A DNA stretch of 44,761 bases from Pseudomonas caspiana (GTDB taxonomy: Bacteria > Pseudomonadota > Gammaproteobacteria > Pseudomonadales > Pseudomonadaceae), in assembly GCF_002158995.1 (NCBI RefSeq), contig NZ_LOHF01000036.1:1-44761 (forward strand). Direction: 5' to 3'. The first letter of the stretch is position 1. Each line of letters begins with the position of its first letter. Of the stretch, positions 25,206 through 33,974 are shown one piece after another. A program made the position numbers and the translations under genes. The notes under the pieces were generated by a model. The model was not told the origin of the DNA. It ran no database searches and worked only from the letters and a program-made list of their open reading frames with translations.

Positions 25206-25349
25206 GCGGTAGCCTTTGCGAATATTGTCACTGACCGCTTTTGGCCGAACGCTGCATTCCTTGACAGGCAGCTAAGGGTCGAAAGCTGTCTGTGAGGAGG
25301 AGCCCATGGTTCTGCTGTGTTTGGTCTTTGATCGCGTTGCTTGAGGCCG

Positions 25350-25472
25350 ATCGAGGCCCGGCAGTTTCGGGATTCGGTGCTTCCCGTGCGTGTCCAAGCG
25401 CCTGAAGCAACACGGTTTGCGTGATGAGTACTTGGAGCTGGAGATTACCCAGTCGTTTCTGTGGTACCTATT
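25350..25472 (+). pseudogene. EAL-domain (c-di-GMP phosphodiesterase) fragment
   Basis: ARQFRDSVLPVRV in one frame, then SKRLKQHGLRDEYLELEITQSFLW in another, matches the NLSARQF...V...L...GL...LELEITES core of EAL domains, with a frameshift between them. Nothing before or after is recognisable. The preceding bases 25206-25349 include GACCGCTTTTGGCCG, also present at 37744. Confidence 0.5.
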
Positions 25473-26490
25473 AGAAGCCCTCCAGAACGATCTTGCCCTT
25501 CGCCTTGCCGCTTTCTAGCAGAGCATGGGCACGACGAAGATTTTCTGCGCTGAGGCGTCCGTAGTTATCGCCGAGAGTGGTGCGCAAGAGACCCGAATCA
25601 ACGTGCCGCGCAATTTCGTTGAGGATGTTGTGCTGCTCCTGCATGTCCTCGGTTTCGTAAAGCGAGCGGGTATACATCAGCTCCCAGTGCAACGACAGGC
25701 TCTTACGCTTCAGCGGCACAACGTCAAGCGTTGCCGGATCATCGATCAGGCCCAGCCTGCCCTGAGGCTTCAGTGATTCGATGATTTGCTCGTAGTGCCG
25801 ATCAGTCTGGTTCAGACTTGCGACATAGCTGACTTGTCCAATGCCAATGCGCTTGAGCTCTTCGCTGAGTGGCTTGGTATGGTCGATGACGTGATGCGCA
25901 CCCAGCTCGGTGACCCAGGCCTGGGTTTCCGGGCGCGAAGCCGTACCGATGATCGTCAGCCCGGTCAGTTGACGTGCCAACTGAGTCAGGATTGAACCCA
26001 CCCCGCCCGCAGCGCCGACGATGAGCAGCGTCTCGCCTCGGTCGGTGGTATCACGCGTAACACCGAGGCGATCGAACAGTAACTCCCAGGCGGTCAGGGA
26101 AGTCAGTGGCAATGCCGCAGCCTGGCTGAAATCCAGCGACTTGGGCATTGAACCGACGATACGCTCGTCCACCAGTTGCAGCTCACTGTTGCTGCCTGGG
26201 CGGATCAACGATCCCGCGTACCAGACCCTGTCACCGGGCTTGAACAGCGTCACGTCGCTGCCGACCGACTTGACCACCCCAGCAGCGTCCCATCCGAGGA
26301 TACGGGGCTGGCTTTCGTTTTCATGTGGTACGTAGCCCCGTCGCACCTTGGTATCGACAGGATTGACCGATACGGCCTTTACCTCTACGAGCAAGTCGCG
26401 CGGCTTCGGCACTGGCTCGGGTATATCGATCTCCACCAAGGCGTCGGGATGTTCGATAGGCAGGCATTTGAAGTGTGCAATGGCTTTCAT
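25471..26490 (-). CDS. Zinc-type alcohol dehydrogenase-like / quinone oxidoreductase (MDR), copy 1
   Basis: A 339-residue medium-chain reductase. VEIDIPEPVPKPRDLLVEVKAVSVNPVDTKVRRG and RILGWDAAGVVKSVGSDVTLFKPGDRVWYAG are the catalytic GroES-like domain; LLIVGAAGGVGSILTQLARQLTGLTIIGTASR is the NADPH Rossmann fold. The Cys/His zinc ligands of true ADHs are missing, as in the zeta-crystallin-like TIGR02817 group that reduces quinones or enones. The ATG at 26490 follows GAGGTTCTTCGA. Its start lies 10 bp after the ABM gene's stop; the two are co-transcribed. Confidence 0.9.
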   Translation of the reverse strand: MKAIAHFKCLPIEHPDALVEIDIPEPVPKPRDLLVEVKAVSVNPVDTKVRRGYVPHENESQPRILGWDAAGVVKSVGSDVTLFKPGDRVWYAGSLIRPGSNSELQLVDERIVGSMPKSLDFSQAAALPLTSLTAWELLFDRLGVTRDTTDRGETLLIVGAAGGVGSILTQLARQLTGLTIIGTASRPETQAWVTELGAHHVIDHTKPLSEELKRIGIGQVSYVASLNQTDRHYEQIIESLKPQGRLGLIDDPATLDVVPLKRKSLSLHWELMYTRSLYETEDMQEQHNILNEIARHVDSGLLRTTLGDNYGRLSAENLRRAHALLESGKAKGKIVLEGF

Positions 26491-26500
26491 TCGAAGAACC

Positions 26501-26794
26501 TCAGGAGATGCGATACATTTTCGTGATGGTGAGCTTTTCAGCAGCACGCTCGATGAAAGGGAGCGCGGCCTGAAAATGCGGTGTCGCTTCGTGAGCAGTC
26601 AGCGCCGCTTCGGTGCGCCACTGTTCGATCATGTGGAAAGTGCGAGGGTGCTCGGCATCACAATGGAAGTCGTACTGGATGCAATCCGCTTCGGCTCGGC
26701 TCGGGCCTTGCAGGCCCTGCAGCGTCTGCTCGAGTTCGGCTTCAAACCCGACCTTGGCGATCAAAGTGGCAATCAGTGTCAGAGGGGTGGTCAT
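26501..26794 (-). CDS. ABM-fold putative quinol monooxygenase, copy 2
   Basis: A 97-residue YgiN-like dimeric protein: LTLIATLIAKVGFEAELEQTLQGLQGPSRAEADCIQYDFH, then RTFHMIEQWRTEAALTAHEATPHFQAAL, the classic ABM pattern with the W/H pair. Likely works on quinols produced or consumed by the adjacent quinone reductases. AGGAGG lies 4 nt before the ATG at 26794, which overlaps by one base the TGA of a frame upstream (TGATG). Confidence 0.88.
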   Translation of the reverse strand: MTTPLTLIATLIAKVGFEAELEQTLQGLQGPSRAEADCIQYDFHCDAEHPRTFHMIEQWRTEAALTAHEATPHFQAALPFIERAAEKLTITKMYRIS

Positions 26795-27003
26795 CAAACC
26801 TCCTGTTTGTGGGCGTTATAAAGAGAGAGCGAGTTAGCTGGCACGGGTGTATCGAAGATATCCATGCCGTCGGCCGTGCGGCCAACAAGCTGAATCCGCG
26901 GTGCTGCGAGATGCCGGCTTGGTCGAAATCCAGACCATCGGCACGACACACATAAACTCGTCGCAGGGGAAGACTGAGTCACTGTCTTCCGGGCGCGGTG
27001 CAC
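26794..27003 (-). pseudogene. Possible 3' remnant of an unidentified gene ahead of ABM copy 2
   Basis: The last 40 codons of this frame (APRIQLVGRTADGMDIFDTPVP, then ANSLSLYNAHKQEV) read like the end of a real protein, and the stop overlaps the ABM start as TGATG, an operon junction. The first half (CRWSGFRPSRH and before) does not look natural, so only a tail may remain. Family not recognised. Confidence 0.3.
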
Positions 27004-27023
27004 ACGATCCTGTCTCGGCGCGA

Positions 27024-28022
27024 CTAAGCCTTTCGCTCAATGACGACTTTGCCAATGGCACGACCTGACTCTAGGCGATCATGTGCCGCACTGACACCCG
27101 CAGCAGTGAAATCATGGCGCTCATCGATCAGTGGCTTGACCAAGCCGCGATCAACCAAGGCAGCCAGTCTTTGCAGGATCTCGCCATGGTGCTTGCGGTC
27201 TTGGTTATGAATGATCGAAACAGCCATGAATACCAGGTCAAGTCTCAATGCCTTGAAGTGCATTTCGGTCAGATCGTAGGTGTCGTAACCGATGATCGAG
27301 ACGACATGGCCCTTGAGCTTCGCGGCTTTCAGCGAGTTCTGTAAGACCTCGCCGCCCAGGGTATCGAAGACCGTATCGAATCCCGTTCCTTCAGTGATTC
27401 GCTGACTGTATTCCTGAGGCGTCTCGCTTTTATAAAAAATAATTTCATCGGCGCCCAATCGACGGGCAATTTCCGCTTTTTCCGGTGTGGAAACCGTCGT
27501 CGATACCCTGGCTCCCAGAACCTTGGCCAATTGAATGCCTATGTGCCCGACACCGCCGGTGCCACCATGTACAAGGACATTGTCATTGGGTTGGATCGAA
27601 GCACGGTCGATCAGCGCCTCCCATGCCGTAATCGCCACCAGCGGCAAGCTTGCTGCTTCGCCAAAAGAGAGCGACTTGGGTTTTAGCGCCAGCATCTCGG
27701 CATCGACCTCCATCTGATCTGCCAGCGCACCGGGAATCCCCACGATACCGCCGAAACAGCCATAGACTTCATCGCCTGGGTTGAAGCGCGTCACGCCAGT
27801 ACCGACGGAGCTGACCACCCCTGAAACATCAATGTGAAGAGTGGCCGGGAAAGTCAGACCAGCCGTACCTTCGCTGCCACGGCGAATTTTCGTGTCCACT
27901 GGATTCACGCTTGTCGCCCGCACATCGACAATCACATGACCTGCTCGCGCGCGGGGATTGTCCGTCTGAATTTCGACAAAAAGGTCTGAGCTACCATGCT
28001 GATTTATCACAATGGCTTTCAA
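27024..28022 (-). CDS. NADP-dependent quinone oxidoreductase (MDR), copy 2
   Basis: A 332-residue zeta-crystallin-like reductase: VIVDVRATSVNPVDTKIRRG, LHIDVSGVVSSVGTGVTRFNPGDEVYGC, then NVLVHGGTGGVGHIGIQLAKVLGARVSTTVST (NADPH binding) and a C-terminal RLESGRAIGKVVI. No zinc ligands. The start is a TTG at 28022 with GGAG 8 nt ahead; no ATG is available nearby. It is only a distant paralogue of the MDR at 25471-26490. Divergent from a LysR gene over 102 bp, so that regulator probably controls it. Confidence 0.9.
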   Translation of the reverse strand: MKAIVINQHGSSDLFVEIQTDNPRARAGHVIVDVRATSVNPVDTKIRRGSEGTAGLTFPATLHIDVSGVVSSVGTGVTRFNPGDEVYGCFGGIVGIPGALADQMEVDAEMLALKPKSLSFGEAASLPLVAITAWEALIDRASIQPNDNVLVHGGTGGVGHIGIQLAKVLGARVSTTVSTPEKAEIARRLGADEIIFYKSETPQEYSQRITEGTGFDTVFDTLGGEVLQNSLKAAKLKGHVVSIIGYDTYDLTEMHFKALRLDLVFMAVSIIHNQDRKHHGEILQRLAALVDRGLVKPLIDERHDFTAAGVSAAHDRLESGRAIGKVVIERKA

Positions 28023-28124
28023 GGGTTTAACTCCGAGGAACTATAGGCCACCAAATTATCATCAATAAAATGGGATAAGTACGTTAGAGTTGTTGAATCT
28101 TTCGGTCCTGTTGGTTGGTAATAA

Positions 28125-29012
28125 GTGCTGGATTCCATCGATGAATTGCGTTTGTTTATTGCCGTTTTTGAGGAGGGATCCATCCGTGCGGCTTCCGAAC
28201 GGCTGGGGATGACAGCTGCGGGCGGAAGTAAGCGTCTTCTGGCCCTTGAAGACAGCGTGGGTCGGAGACTTTTTAACCGCACCACCCGCAAACTCAGCCC
28301 CACTTCTGACGGTGAGAAGCTTTATCAGCATGCCCTGAGCATCCTCGAAAGTGTCGAGAAGGCCGAGCGAGGATTTTTTCAGAAGACCGAGATTACCGGT
28401 CATCTGCGCATAACCGCTTCCGCGACATTTGCCCAAGGTTATTTATCGAGCGTCGTAAGCAGTTATCTCAAACGCTACCCTGGCGTCATCGTTGATCTCC
28501 ATCCGACGGATCAACTGGTTGATCTGGCCGCCCATGGTACCGACCTTGCGATTCGGCACGGCGTGATGGCCGATTCGTCCCTGATCGCGCAAAGAATTGC
28601 TGCCTCTCGACGTCTGATTTGCGCCGCCCCCCAGTATTGGGAAAAACAGGGCATGCCTATCTCTCCAAAAGAACTGGCCATGCTGGACGGCCTCATCGTT
28701 GGTAAGGATTCCAGCTGGGCCATGTCCCGGGGAGGCGTCAAAAAAACCTGCAAAATACGCAAACGGTTTTCATCCAGTCTGGGGGAAGTGGTTCGCCAGA
28801 TGGCGATAGATGGACATGGAGTAGCGCTGCTCATGGACTGGCATGTACGAGATGATCTTGACTCAGGAGCGCTGTTGGAGGCATTTTCCGATTGGGCCAT
28901 TGAGCCGCCGGTGGGAATCTATGCGGTCTACCCTTCAAGAGAAAACATCGCTCCGACTGTCCTCAGCTTTGTTGCTCATCTCAAAGAGTGGGTCGCGGCC
29001 CACCCCGTTTAA
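28125..29012 (+). CDS. LysR-type transcriptional regulator
   Basis: A 295-residue LTTR of the CrgA/DmlR-like group: IDELRLFIAVFEEGSIRAASERLGMTAAGGSKRLLALEDSVGRRLFNRTTRKLSPTSDG forms the winged helix (note AAGGSKRL where VS is usual), and GHLRITASATFAQGYLSSV begins the effector domain, which closes with DGHGVALLMDWHV. GTG start with a poor ribosome binding site, as is common for LTTRs. Divergent from the MDR at 28022; likely inducer an electrophile or quinone, by context only. Confidence 0.9.
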   Translation: MLDSIDELRLFIAVFEEGSIRAASERLGMTAAGGSKRLLALEDSVGRRLFNRTTRKLSPTSDGEKLYQHALSILESVEKAERGFFQKTEITGHLRITASATFAQGYLSSVVSSYLKRYPGVIVDLHPTDQLVDLAAHGTDLAIRHGVMADSSLIAQRIAASRRLICAAPQYWEKQGMPISPKELAMLDGLIVGKDSSWAMSRGGVKKTCKIRKRFSSSLGEVVRQMAIDGHGVALLMDWHVRDDLDSGALLEAFSDWAIEPPVGIYAVYPSRENIAPTVLSFVAHLKEWVAAHPV

Positions 29013-29145
29013 AGAAAGCGACAGTGCCGCCACGACAAACCCTGCCGGATGGAGTAAGAAGACCGGGAAGTGTCACTCAAAGTGCAGATCAATGAGGTTT
29101 GTAGACCCTCGAGAAAGGAATGTCGCCCTTTGAGTAATCAATCGT

Positions 29146-29280
29146 ATGAAAAGACATACTACTTTCGACGAATTGCGCTTATTTCTGAAAGGCTGCAGCG
29201 AAGCCGAGCGCGATCATTACTACCATGTTTCAATTGCCGATGTGAATAGCACACTAGGGTGCTGTTACGGGCCTCAATAA
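29146..29280 (+). CDS. Possible 44-residue protein
   Basis: A short frame MKRHTTFDELRLFLKGCSEAERDHYYHV... ending in CCYGPQ. The composition is protein-like, with GAAAGGAA about 28 nt upstream but no site at proper spacing. It may be a gene relic or chance. The rest of the gap 29013-29619 shows only a weak hairpin. Confidence 0.25.
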   Translation: MKRHTTFDELRLFLKGCSEAERDHYYHVSIADVNSTLGCCYGPQ

Positions 29281-29368
29281 CTCCTGAACACAAGCCCAAT
29301 GATTCAGTGGCCGATGCTGAATTTTGATCCTTACCGATTAAAACCTTGCCCACGATACTCTGCACATG

Positions 29369-29393
29369 CCCGCTTTTAGCGGGTTTATCGTTT
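29369..29393 (+). terminator. Weak terminator-like hairpin
   Basis: CCCGC-TTTTA-GCGGG followed by TTTATCGTTT; the 5-bp stem is short, so function is uncertain. No gene clearly ends just before it. Confidence 0.35.
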
Positions 29394-29619
29394 CATCAGT
29401 CTGGCACGGTTTTTTTAATGATCTGAGCCTTGTTCGTCAACCGACAGCTTATAGAGTTCATCCCCGATGCGCCTTCAAACTACAATTAATCGGCCAACTT
29501 AATTCGGTTCTTAAGCGTGTTGCCTCGCTTAAGAATGTAGAGCATTTCCGAGATCAAACTTGAACCCTGCCTCTTAACAACAGGCAATTAAATGCTCAAC
29601 GAATCTGGAGATCACCTTT

Positions 29620-30361
29620 ATGAAGAAACTGGGGATGCTTCTATTGGCAACTGGCGTACTGCCCCAGCTATCAATACTGTTATGGGTCTACCCGTTCCCA
29701 AATCCAATTTGTCAAAATAGCGTAAATAATTCGTACACCCGGCAAGTAAGGGCAAGGCTAAGACAGCTGCTGGATCACGCCGCTAACGAGATTAAGACAC
29801 AACTGAACATGCAAGACTCCGTCTGGTTGGCCACGCTTGAAGACGGATCCAATACGCAAGACGCTGAAACGACTGACACCTTTCAGCCTCCAGCCGAGCA
29901 ATGAGACGAGTCGATCGTTTCCGCCGAGCCTTCATCATATTTGCAGGCCTACAGATGGACGCTCGCCCTCACTGCTCTGGTTGCGCTCGTCGGTATATTC
30001 CTAGCACTCTTCGCTCGCAAAAAAAAATACCCAACCTCAATGGCACCTCTTTCGCACAGGGCCATGGGCGCTTATTACGTTGCAACGCCATTGTTTGACA
30101 TGCGAAAACGTTGTTCCTCCCGCTGGACACACTGCTCTCGCCACATCCTCGATCGGCGTATGGGTCATCGAGATAGCGATGAATACACCCAGCCGAAATC
30201 GCGCAATCAAAGCTATTAAGGACATGCAATTGCCAGTCGCGTGCAGAGAAAACAACTTCGTTGTCATCGGGCCGTACAAACAAAGGATGGACGCAGTGCG
30301 CGTCGTAAGGGACCTGAATGACAGTTATAGCATTAGAGGTTGGATTATGAAGAGTAATTGA
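29620..30361 (+). pseudogene. Membrane protein with SPOR-like C-terminus, broken by a nonsense codon and a frameshift
   Basis: The first part (MKKLGMLLLATGVLPQLSILLWV as N-terminal membrane segment, ATG after GGAGATCACCTTT) runs 94 codons to a TGA at 29902. The same frame then continues as DESIVSAEPSSYLQAYRW with a second membrane segment (LALTALVALVGIFLALFARKKK). Around 30100 the frame shifts by one, and the last 50 residues (NNFVVIGPYKQRMDAVRVVRDL, then SIRGWIMKSN) look like a SPOR domain, which binds denuded peptidoglycan. Read through, it would be about 245 residues. A sequencing error could explain one lesion. If functional as pieces, the first ORF would be a 94-residue membrane protein. 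Confidence 0.5.
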
Positions 30362-30461
30362 TTTCTGACACTAACGAAGTTCTGGATCAGATAGACGAGC
30401 GCGCATCAGAACATACAGGAGTTTCCGAACGACCCAGTGTATCCTGATTGTTTGAGCCCAT

Positions 30462-30489
30462 ACGCCGCCATTTTAAATGCGGCGTTTTC
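30462..30489 (+). terminator. Rho-independent terminator
   Basis: Stem ACGCCGC / GCGGCGT with the centre CATTTTAAAT, followed by TTTTC. It lies 100 nt after the SPOR-like pseudogene. The rest of the gap 30362-30677 holds no gene. Confidence 0.55.
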
Positions 30490-30677
30490 GACGAGGTTGA
30501 TATTTTCATCGGCAGCCAGGGTTCTGTTTTAAAGCGGTAGGATTCGTTACCGGCTTGACGATGTGGCAGTGGAGGATCAGTTTATTCGATGACGCCCCTA
30601 AAACTTCAAGCCTCATGCAAATGAGGTGTTGAGTGGATATATGTTAATGATTCTTATCGCGCGATCGCGGCGCTCGC

Positions 30678-31073
30678 TCAGTCGAATTGCGTACCTTTTT
30701 GAATCAGCTCAACCTTATATCCATTGGGGTCCTCAATGAACGCGATGACCGTACGCCCATGTTTCATAACACCTGCTGGTCGCGGAACGCGATATCCCAT
30801 GATCGCAGCACGGCTGCATAACGCGTCTGCATCTTCAACCTCAATAGCGACATGCCCGTAAGCATCACCAAGCTCATAGCTGTTTTGTCCCCAGTTATGC
30901 GTCAGCTCCAGGGCAACCGTCTCGGCCTCCGGACCATAACCAAGGAAAGCCAGTGTGAACTTGCCCTCTGGGTAGTCTTTGCGTCTTAAGAGGTTCATGC
31001 CAAGCAGCCTCGTGTAGAAGTGAATGGATTTGTCCAGGTTCACTACACGCAACATGGTATGCAGTATGCGCAT
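30678..31073 (-). CDS. gloA: Lactoylglutathione lyase (glyoxalase I)
   Basis: A 131-residue metalloenzyme that isomerises the hemithioacetal of methylglyoxal and glutathione to S-lactoylglutathione. The four metal ligands of the dimeric enzyme are all present: H5 (RILHTMLRV), E56 (VALELTHNWG), H74 (YGHVAIEV) and E122 (YKVELIQKG). Short-type, Ni/Co-dependent class by length (no insertions of the Zn type). The ATG at 31073 has GGAGAAG 3-7 nt ahead. Cytoplasmic. It stands alone, divergent from a LysR remnant that may once have controlled it. Confidence 0.95.
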   Translation of the reverse strand: MRILHTMLRVVNLDKSIHFYTRLLGMNLLRRKDYPEGKFTLAFLGYGPEAETVALELTHNWGQNSYELGDAYGHVAIEVEDADALCSRAAIMGYRVPRPAGVMKHGRTVIAFIEDPNGYKVELIQKGTQFD

Positions 31074-31273
31074 CTACTTCTCCGCGGCAGCGTCGGCCCA
31101 TTGCATAGCCAACATCTCTAAAAAGGCTTTCATCGTAAGCCCGATTTCAGCTCTAGTGCTCAGCCAAAAGCCAGTCTGTTTAAGGCTGGAGTTTGACGGG
31201 ACAATGTTAAGCTGCCAAACCAATCACTAAAAGTGACCAGATGTGAGCCAGACCATCATAAAAGGAGATTCTC

Positions 31274-31657
31274 TTGAAACTTTCGCAGCTCGGCTTTTTT
31301 TGCGCTGTCGTCGAGCACGGCACGATAGCCGCAGCAGCCGCATCGCTGCATTGTGTGCCCTCGAACATCCACTACAGACAACAGGTCGATAACTGGTTGG
31401 AAAGCAGCGGTATCCAGCCTCGGGCTATTCTGGAAATCGAATCGTATCCGAGTATCTTCGCCTGTATCGCGCAAGGGATAGGTTTCGCCTGCATACCAGA
31501 GAGTTATGTGGATCGTTTTGCCAGGTAGGCGCACACGTTTCAGGCTGACCAGGTGCCCAGTCTGGATTCAAGCGATATCTATTTCGTCTGGAGAAAGAAC
31601 CAGCAATCACCCCTGATCAGAAACTTCATTGAGGTCATCGACAGTCAGGGTGTTTAA
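31274..31657 (+). pseudogene. LysR-type regulator with internal deletion and nonsense codon
   Basis: A TTG start after AAAGGAG gives MKLSQLGFFCAVVEHGTIAAAAASLHCVPSNI, the first half of an LTTR helix-turn-helix. It then jumps directly to a late effector-domain segment (LEIESYPSIFACIAQGIGFACIPESYV), reaches TAG at 31526-31528 and continues in frame to a natural C-terminus (SDIYFVWRKNQQSPLIRNFIEVI) and TAA at 31655-31657. About 170 central codons are missing. Confidence 0.8.
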
Positions 31658-31755
31658 TTGCAACCACGTCTAAAAACGATTCGAACTCGTCAAACCCCGA
31701 CGGCGTCTTTTGGTGGGGCGTGGTGGTAATCCCCAACGAAATAGGGCTGCGTCTT

Positions 31756-32247
31756 TTATTCCTCCGGCAATCTGCCCCGTTTTGTGAACAGCCAATAGAT
31801 GATCCCCAAGACCAGCGTTGCAAACCCCAATGCAGCGATAGTGGCGGCGGGCGTTGAAGCGGAATCAAGAATCACGAATTTGCGACTCAGGGCCAGGAGC
31901 GAGATAAGAATCACTGTTCGCAGCTGCACGATGCTGCCATGCCTGAACGCCGGACGAATGATGGAGTGCTTGAACTCCAAGGCGATCAATACAGTGAAGA
32001 TCGAACCGAACAGTAACTGGAAATCGCCGTGATCCAAGGGATCAATCGCGCCGCCTACCACCAGCGGCAGCACTCGTCTGTAGAGCTGGATCAAAGCAAT
32101 GACGATGACGCACGAGATGATCACGCCAAGCGCCAGCACGATGATCTGCTCGAATCGCTCATAGGCGTTCATCAGTGACCACTGGACATGAAGGCTTTTC
32201 AACGTCGATCTCGGAGGCAGTGGCGCTGAGGGGTCCGGATTCTTCAT
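31756..32247 (-). CDS. psiE: PsiE family phosphate-starvation-inducible membrane protein
   Basis: A 163-residue inner-membrane protein with four hydrophobic segments (IIVLALGVIISCVIVIALIQL, FGSIFTVLIALEFKHSI, VILISLLALSRKFVIL, IAALGFATLVLGIIYWLF). ERFEQIIVLALG, LEFKHSI and ALSRKFVIL are conserved in PsiE and its relatives; function is unknown. PsiE homologues are carried on transmissible stress-tolerance loci together with clpK/clpG and kefB, both of which are represented nearby. The ATG has GGAG about 10 nt upstream; a second ATG at residue 26 is possible. Confidence 0.88.
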   Translation of the reverse strand: MKNPDPSAPLPPRSTLKSLHVQWSLMNAYERFEQIIVLALGVIISCVIVIALIQLYRRVLPLVVGGAIDPLDHGDFQLLFGSIFTVLIALEFKHSIIRPAFRHGSIVQLRTVILISLLALSRKFVILDSASTPAATIAALGFATLVLGIIYWLFTKRGRLPEE

Positions 32248-32456
32248 TAGGTTTTTGCTCCAGCACGTGTGGTTTCAGCCGTCGGCATGGCTCGCCTGTA
32301 GCCGCTGATCCAGCGCGCCAGATAGTTGAGTGAAGCAGAGTTTCGGGGGTACGGCCGAATCCATCCCAGTGATCTCGATGCGCTACCCGCATCGGAATCT
32401 GCCGGACCGCCTCGGCAACAGTGAACCCAGGCTGTTGACGTGAGCTGGTCTGGGTT

Positions 32457-32545
32457 CTAGTTGCTAATAATGGAAATCTTATCGTTGCGCTCGATGATTG
32501 CGAGCGTGATCTGTTCGACCCGCACAATCCCCTGCCCCAGTCTTG
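32457..32545 (-). pseudogene. YetF/DUF421 C-terminal fragment
   Basis: A minus-strand run RLGQGIVRVEQITLAIIERNDKISIISN followed by TAG resembles the end of DUF421/YetF membrane proteins (Q-V-x-L-A-x-x-E-R-N-G-x-I-S-V-I). Upstream the frame is lost. The rest of 32248-32597 shows no gene. Confidence 0.4.
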
Positions 32546-32597
32546 CCGCCTGCGATCGCGGCTGGATCTTCGACGCGTATCAATCATCGTCACAACC

Positions 32598-32895
32598 AGC
32601 ATGGCGATTCATTGTAAACCCGCCTACGCTTGTTGGATGACCCCACGCCTTTACTCAGTTGAAGCAAAGGCTGGTGCAATCAGCTTCCCTTCTGACCGTC
32701 CGTTCATAGCCAATCCGGACCAGCCCGCGCGTATCGCCAGCAACTGGCCCCTCAATACGGTCGACCCGACCAGCATGTACGGCGCAACGGATAAAAGCTT
32801 CACGCACTACCCCACCTGTCGTTCTCAAGCGACCGATGCCGCAGCACCTCTGGAAATGGGGCGCTGTTCACGTTCTGCCATTGAGGAAAATCAGT
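32598..32895 (+). repeat. Conserved upstream segment of LLM copy 2
   Basis: Matches 19912-20195 (see that entry): shared blocks include CCCGCCTACGCTT, TATCGCCAGCAACTGGCCCC and GCGACCGATGCCGCAGCACC in the same order and at nearly the same distance from the LLM start. Similarity ends shortly upstream, near 32598. Confidence 0.7.
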
Positions 32896-33879
32896 ATGTA
32901 TCGGCCAAGCGCGATTCCTTATCAGGAGCATCGAGGGTTCAGCCGGACCTTCACTCAGGGTCATTTGAGCCTTGGATTGTTCTTTCCTTTGGAGGCCTTC
33001 GATGGGGACATGCCCAGCATGCTCAACCAGGTCGCATTGGCCAAACGCGCGGAGGCGTTGGGTTTCTGCGCGCTCTGGTTTCGTGACGTGCCTCTTCGGG
33101 ACCCCGGTTTCGGCGATGTTGGCCAACTGTTCGACCCTTGGGTTTATCTGGGCTACATGGCCGCGCATACGGCGGAGATAGCGCTTGGCACCGCATCCAT
33201 TGCCATCCCGTTACACCATCCTCTGCACACCGCCAAGGCATCAGCCAGCGTCGATCAGTTGAGCGCAGGTCGCTTGATTCTGGGTGTAGCTTCCGGCGAT
33301 CGCCCAGTGGAGTTTTCAGCTTTTGGCGTCGATCCCGAAAGGCGCGGAGAAATCTTTCGAGAGCACTACGAGGTGATTCGCAGAGCCCACAGCACCAGCT
33401 TTGAACCCATCCGCTGGAGCGGTGGTGAGATGCGGGGCGCAGACCTCATTCCGAAACCCACAACCCAATTCATTCCAATGCTTGTGACCGGGAACAGTCG
33501 CCAGTCACTGGATTGGATCGCGCGCGAAAGCATCGGATGGATCAACTATCCACGCATACCGAACATGCAGCGACTGATCGTGGAAGATTGGCGGCAGGAG
33601 GTCATGAAGCAATGTGGCTCCGTCTATAAGCCCTTCACACAGTCGCTTTACATCGACCTCGACGAGAATCCGTCCACGCAGCCTGTTCGCATTCATTTGG
33701 GGTTCAAACTTGGGCGCTACCATCTCCGGTTTTTGCTGGAGTCGCTTGAGGAAATCGGAGTGGACCACGTTATCCTGAATCTCAAATACGGAAAGCGCCC
33801 TGCTGCGGAAGTCATTGAGGAGCTGGGTACTCATATCGTTCCGGAATTCGGAGTACAGCCGCGTCCTGAAGTGGACTGA
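32896..33879 (+). CDS. LLM class flavin-dependent oxidoreductase, copy 2
   Basis: 327 residues, same length and start context as copy 1 (TTGAGGAAAATCAGT before the ATG). Core motifs kept: GFCALWFRDVPLRDP, LGTASIAIPLHHPLHTAKASAS, GVASGDRPVEFSAFGVDP. Changes cluster at the C-terminus (RPEVD instead of RPAAH) and around residues 172-178. About 91% identical to copy 1 by hand count, with many silent changes as well, so the duplication is not recent or the copies arrived separately. A KefB remnant follows convergently. Confidence 0.88.
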   Translation: MYRPSAIPYQEHRGFSRTFTQGHLSLGLFFPLEAFDGDMPSMLNQVALAKRAEALGFCALWFRDVPLRDPGFGDVGQLFDPWVYLGYMAAHTAEIALGTASIAIPLHHPLHTAKASASVDQLSAGRLILGVASGDRPVEFSAFGVDPERRGEIFREHYEVIRRAHSTSFEPIRWSGGEMRGADLIPKPTTQFIPMLVTGNSRQSLDWIARESIGWINYPRIPNMQRLIVEDWRQEVMKQCGSVYKPFTQSLYIDLDENPSTQPVRIHLGFKLGRYHLRFLLESLEEIGVDHVILNLKYGKRPAAEVIEELGTHIVPEFGVQPRPEVD

Positions 33880-33974
33880 TACACGGACCACCGCCACGCC
33901 CGGCCGATGTGATCTACGGCTGGGTGACCATGAGTTGCTTTCACCCGAAGGCGAAGCCTGCCAGGCTGGCGCTG

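Noticed and set aside
31274..31528. Small intact LysR-like protein
   Set aside because: The sequence joins the first and last parts of an LTTR and continues in frame after the stop to the natural C-terminus, so it is a deletion remnant.
32159..32602. 147-codon minus-strand frame upstream of psiE
   Set aside because: Arg/Ser-rich and unlike a real protein; the recognisable YetF tail is in a different frame.
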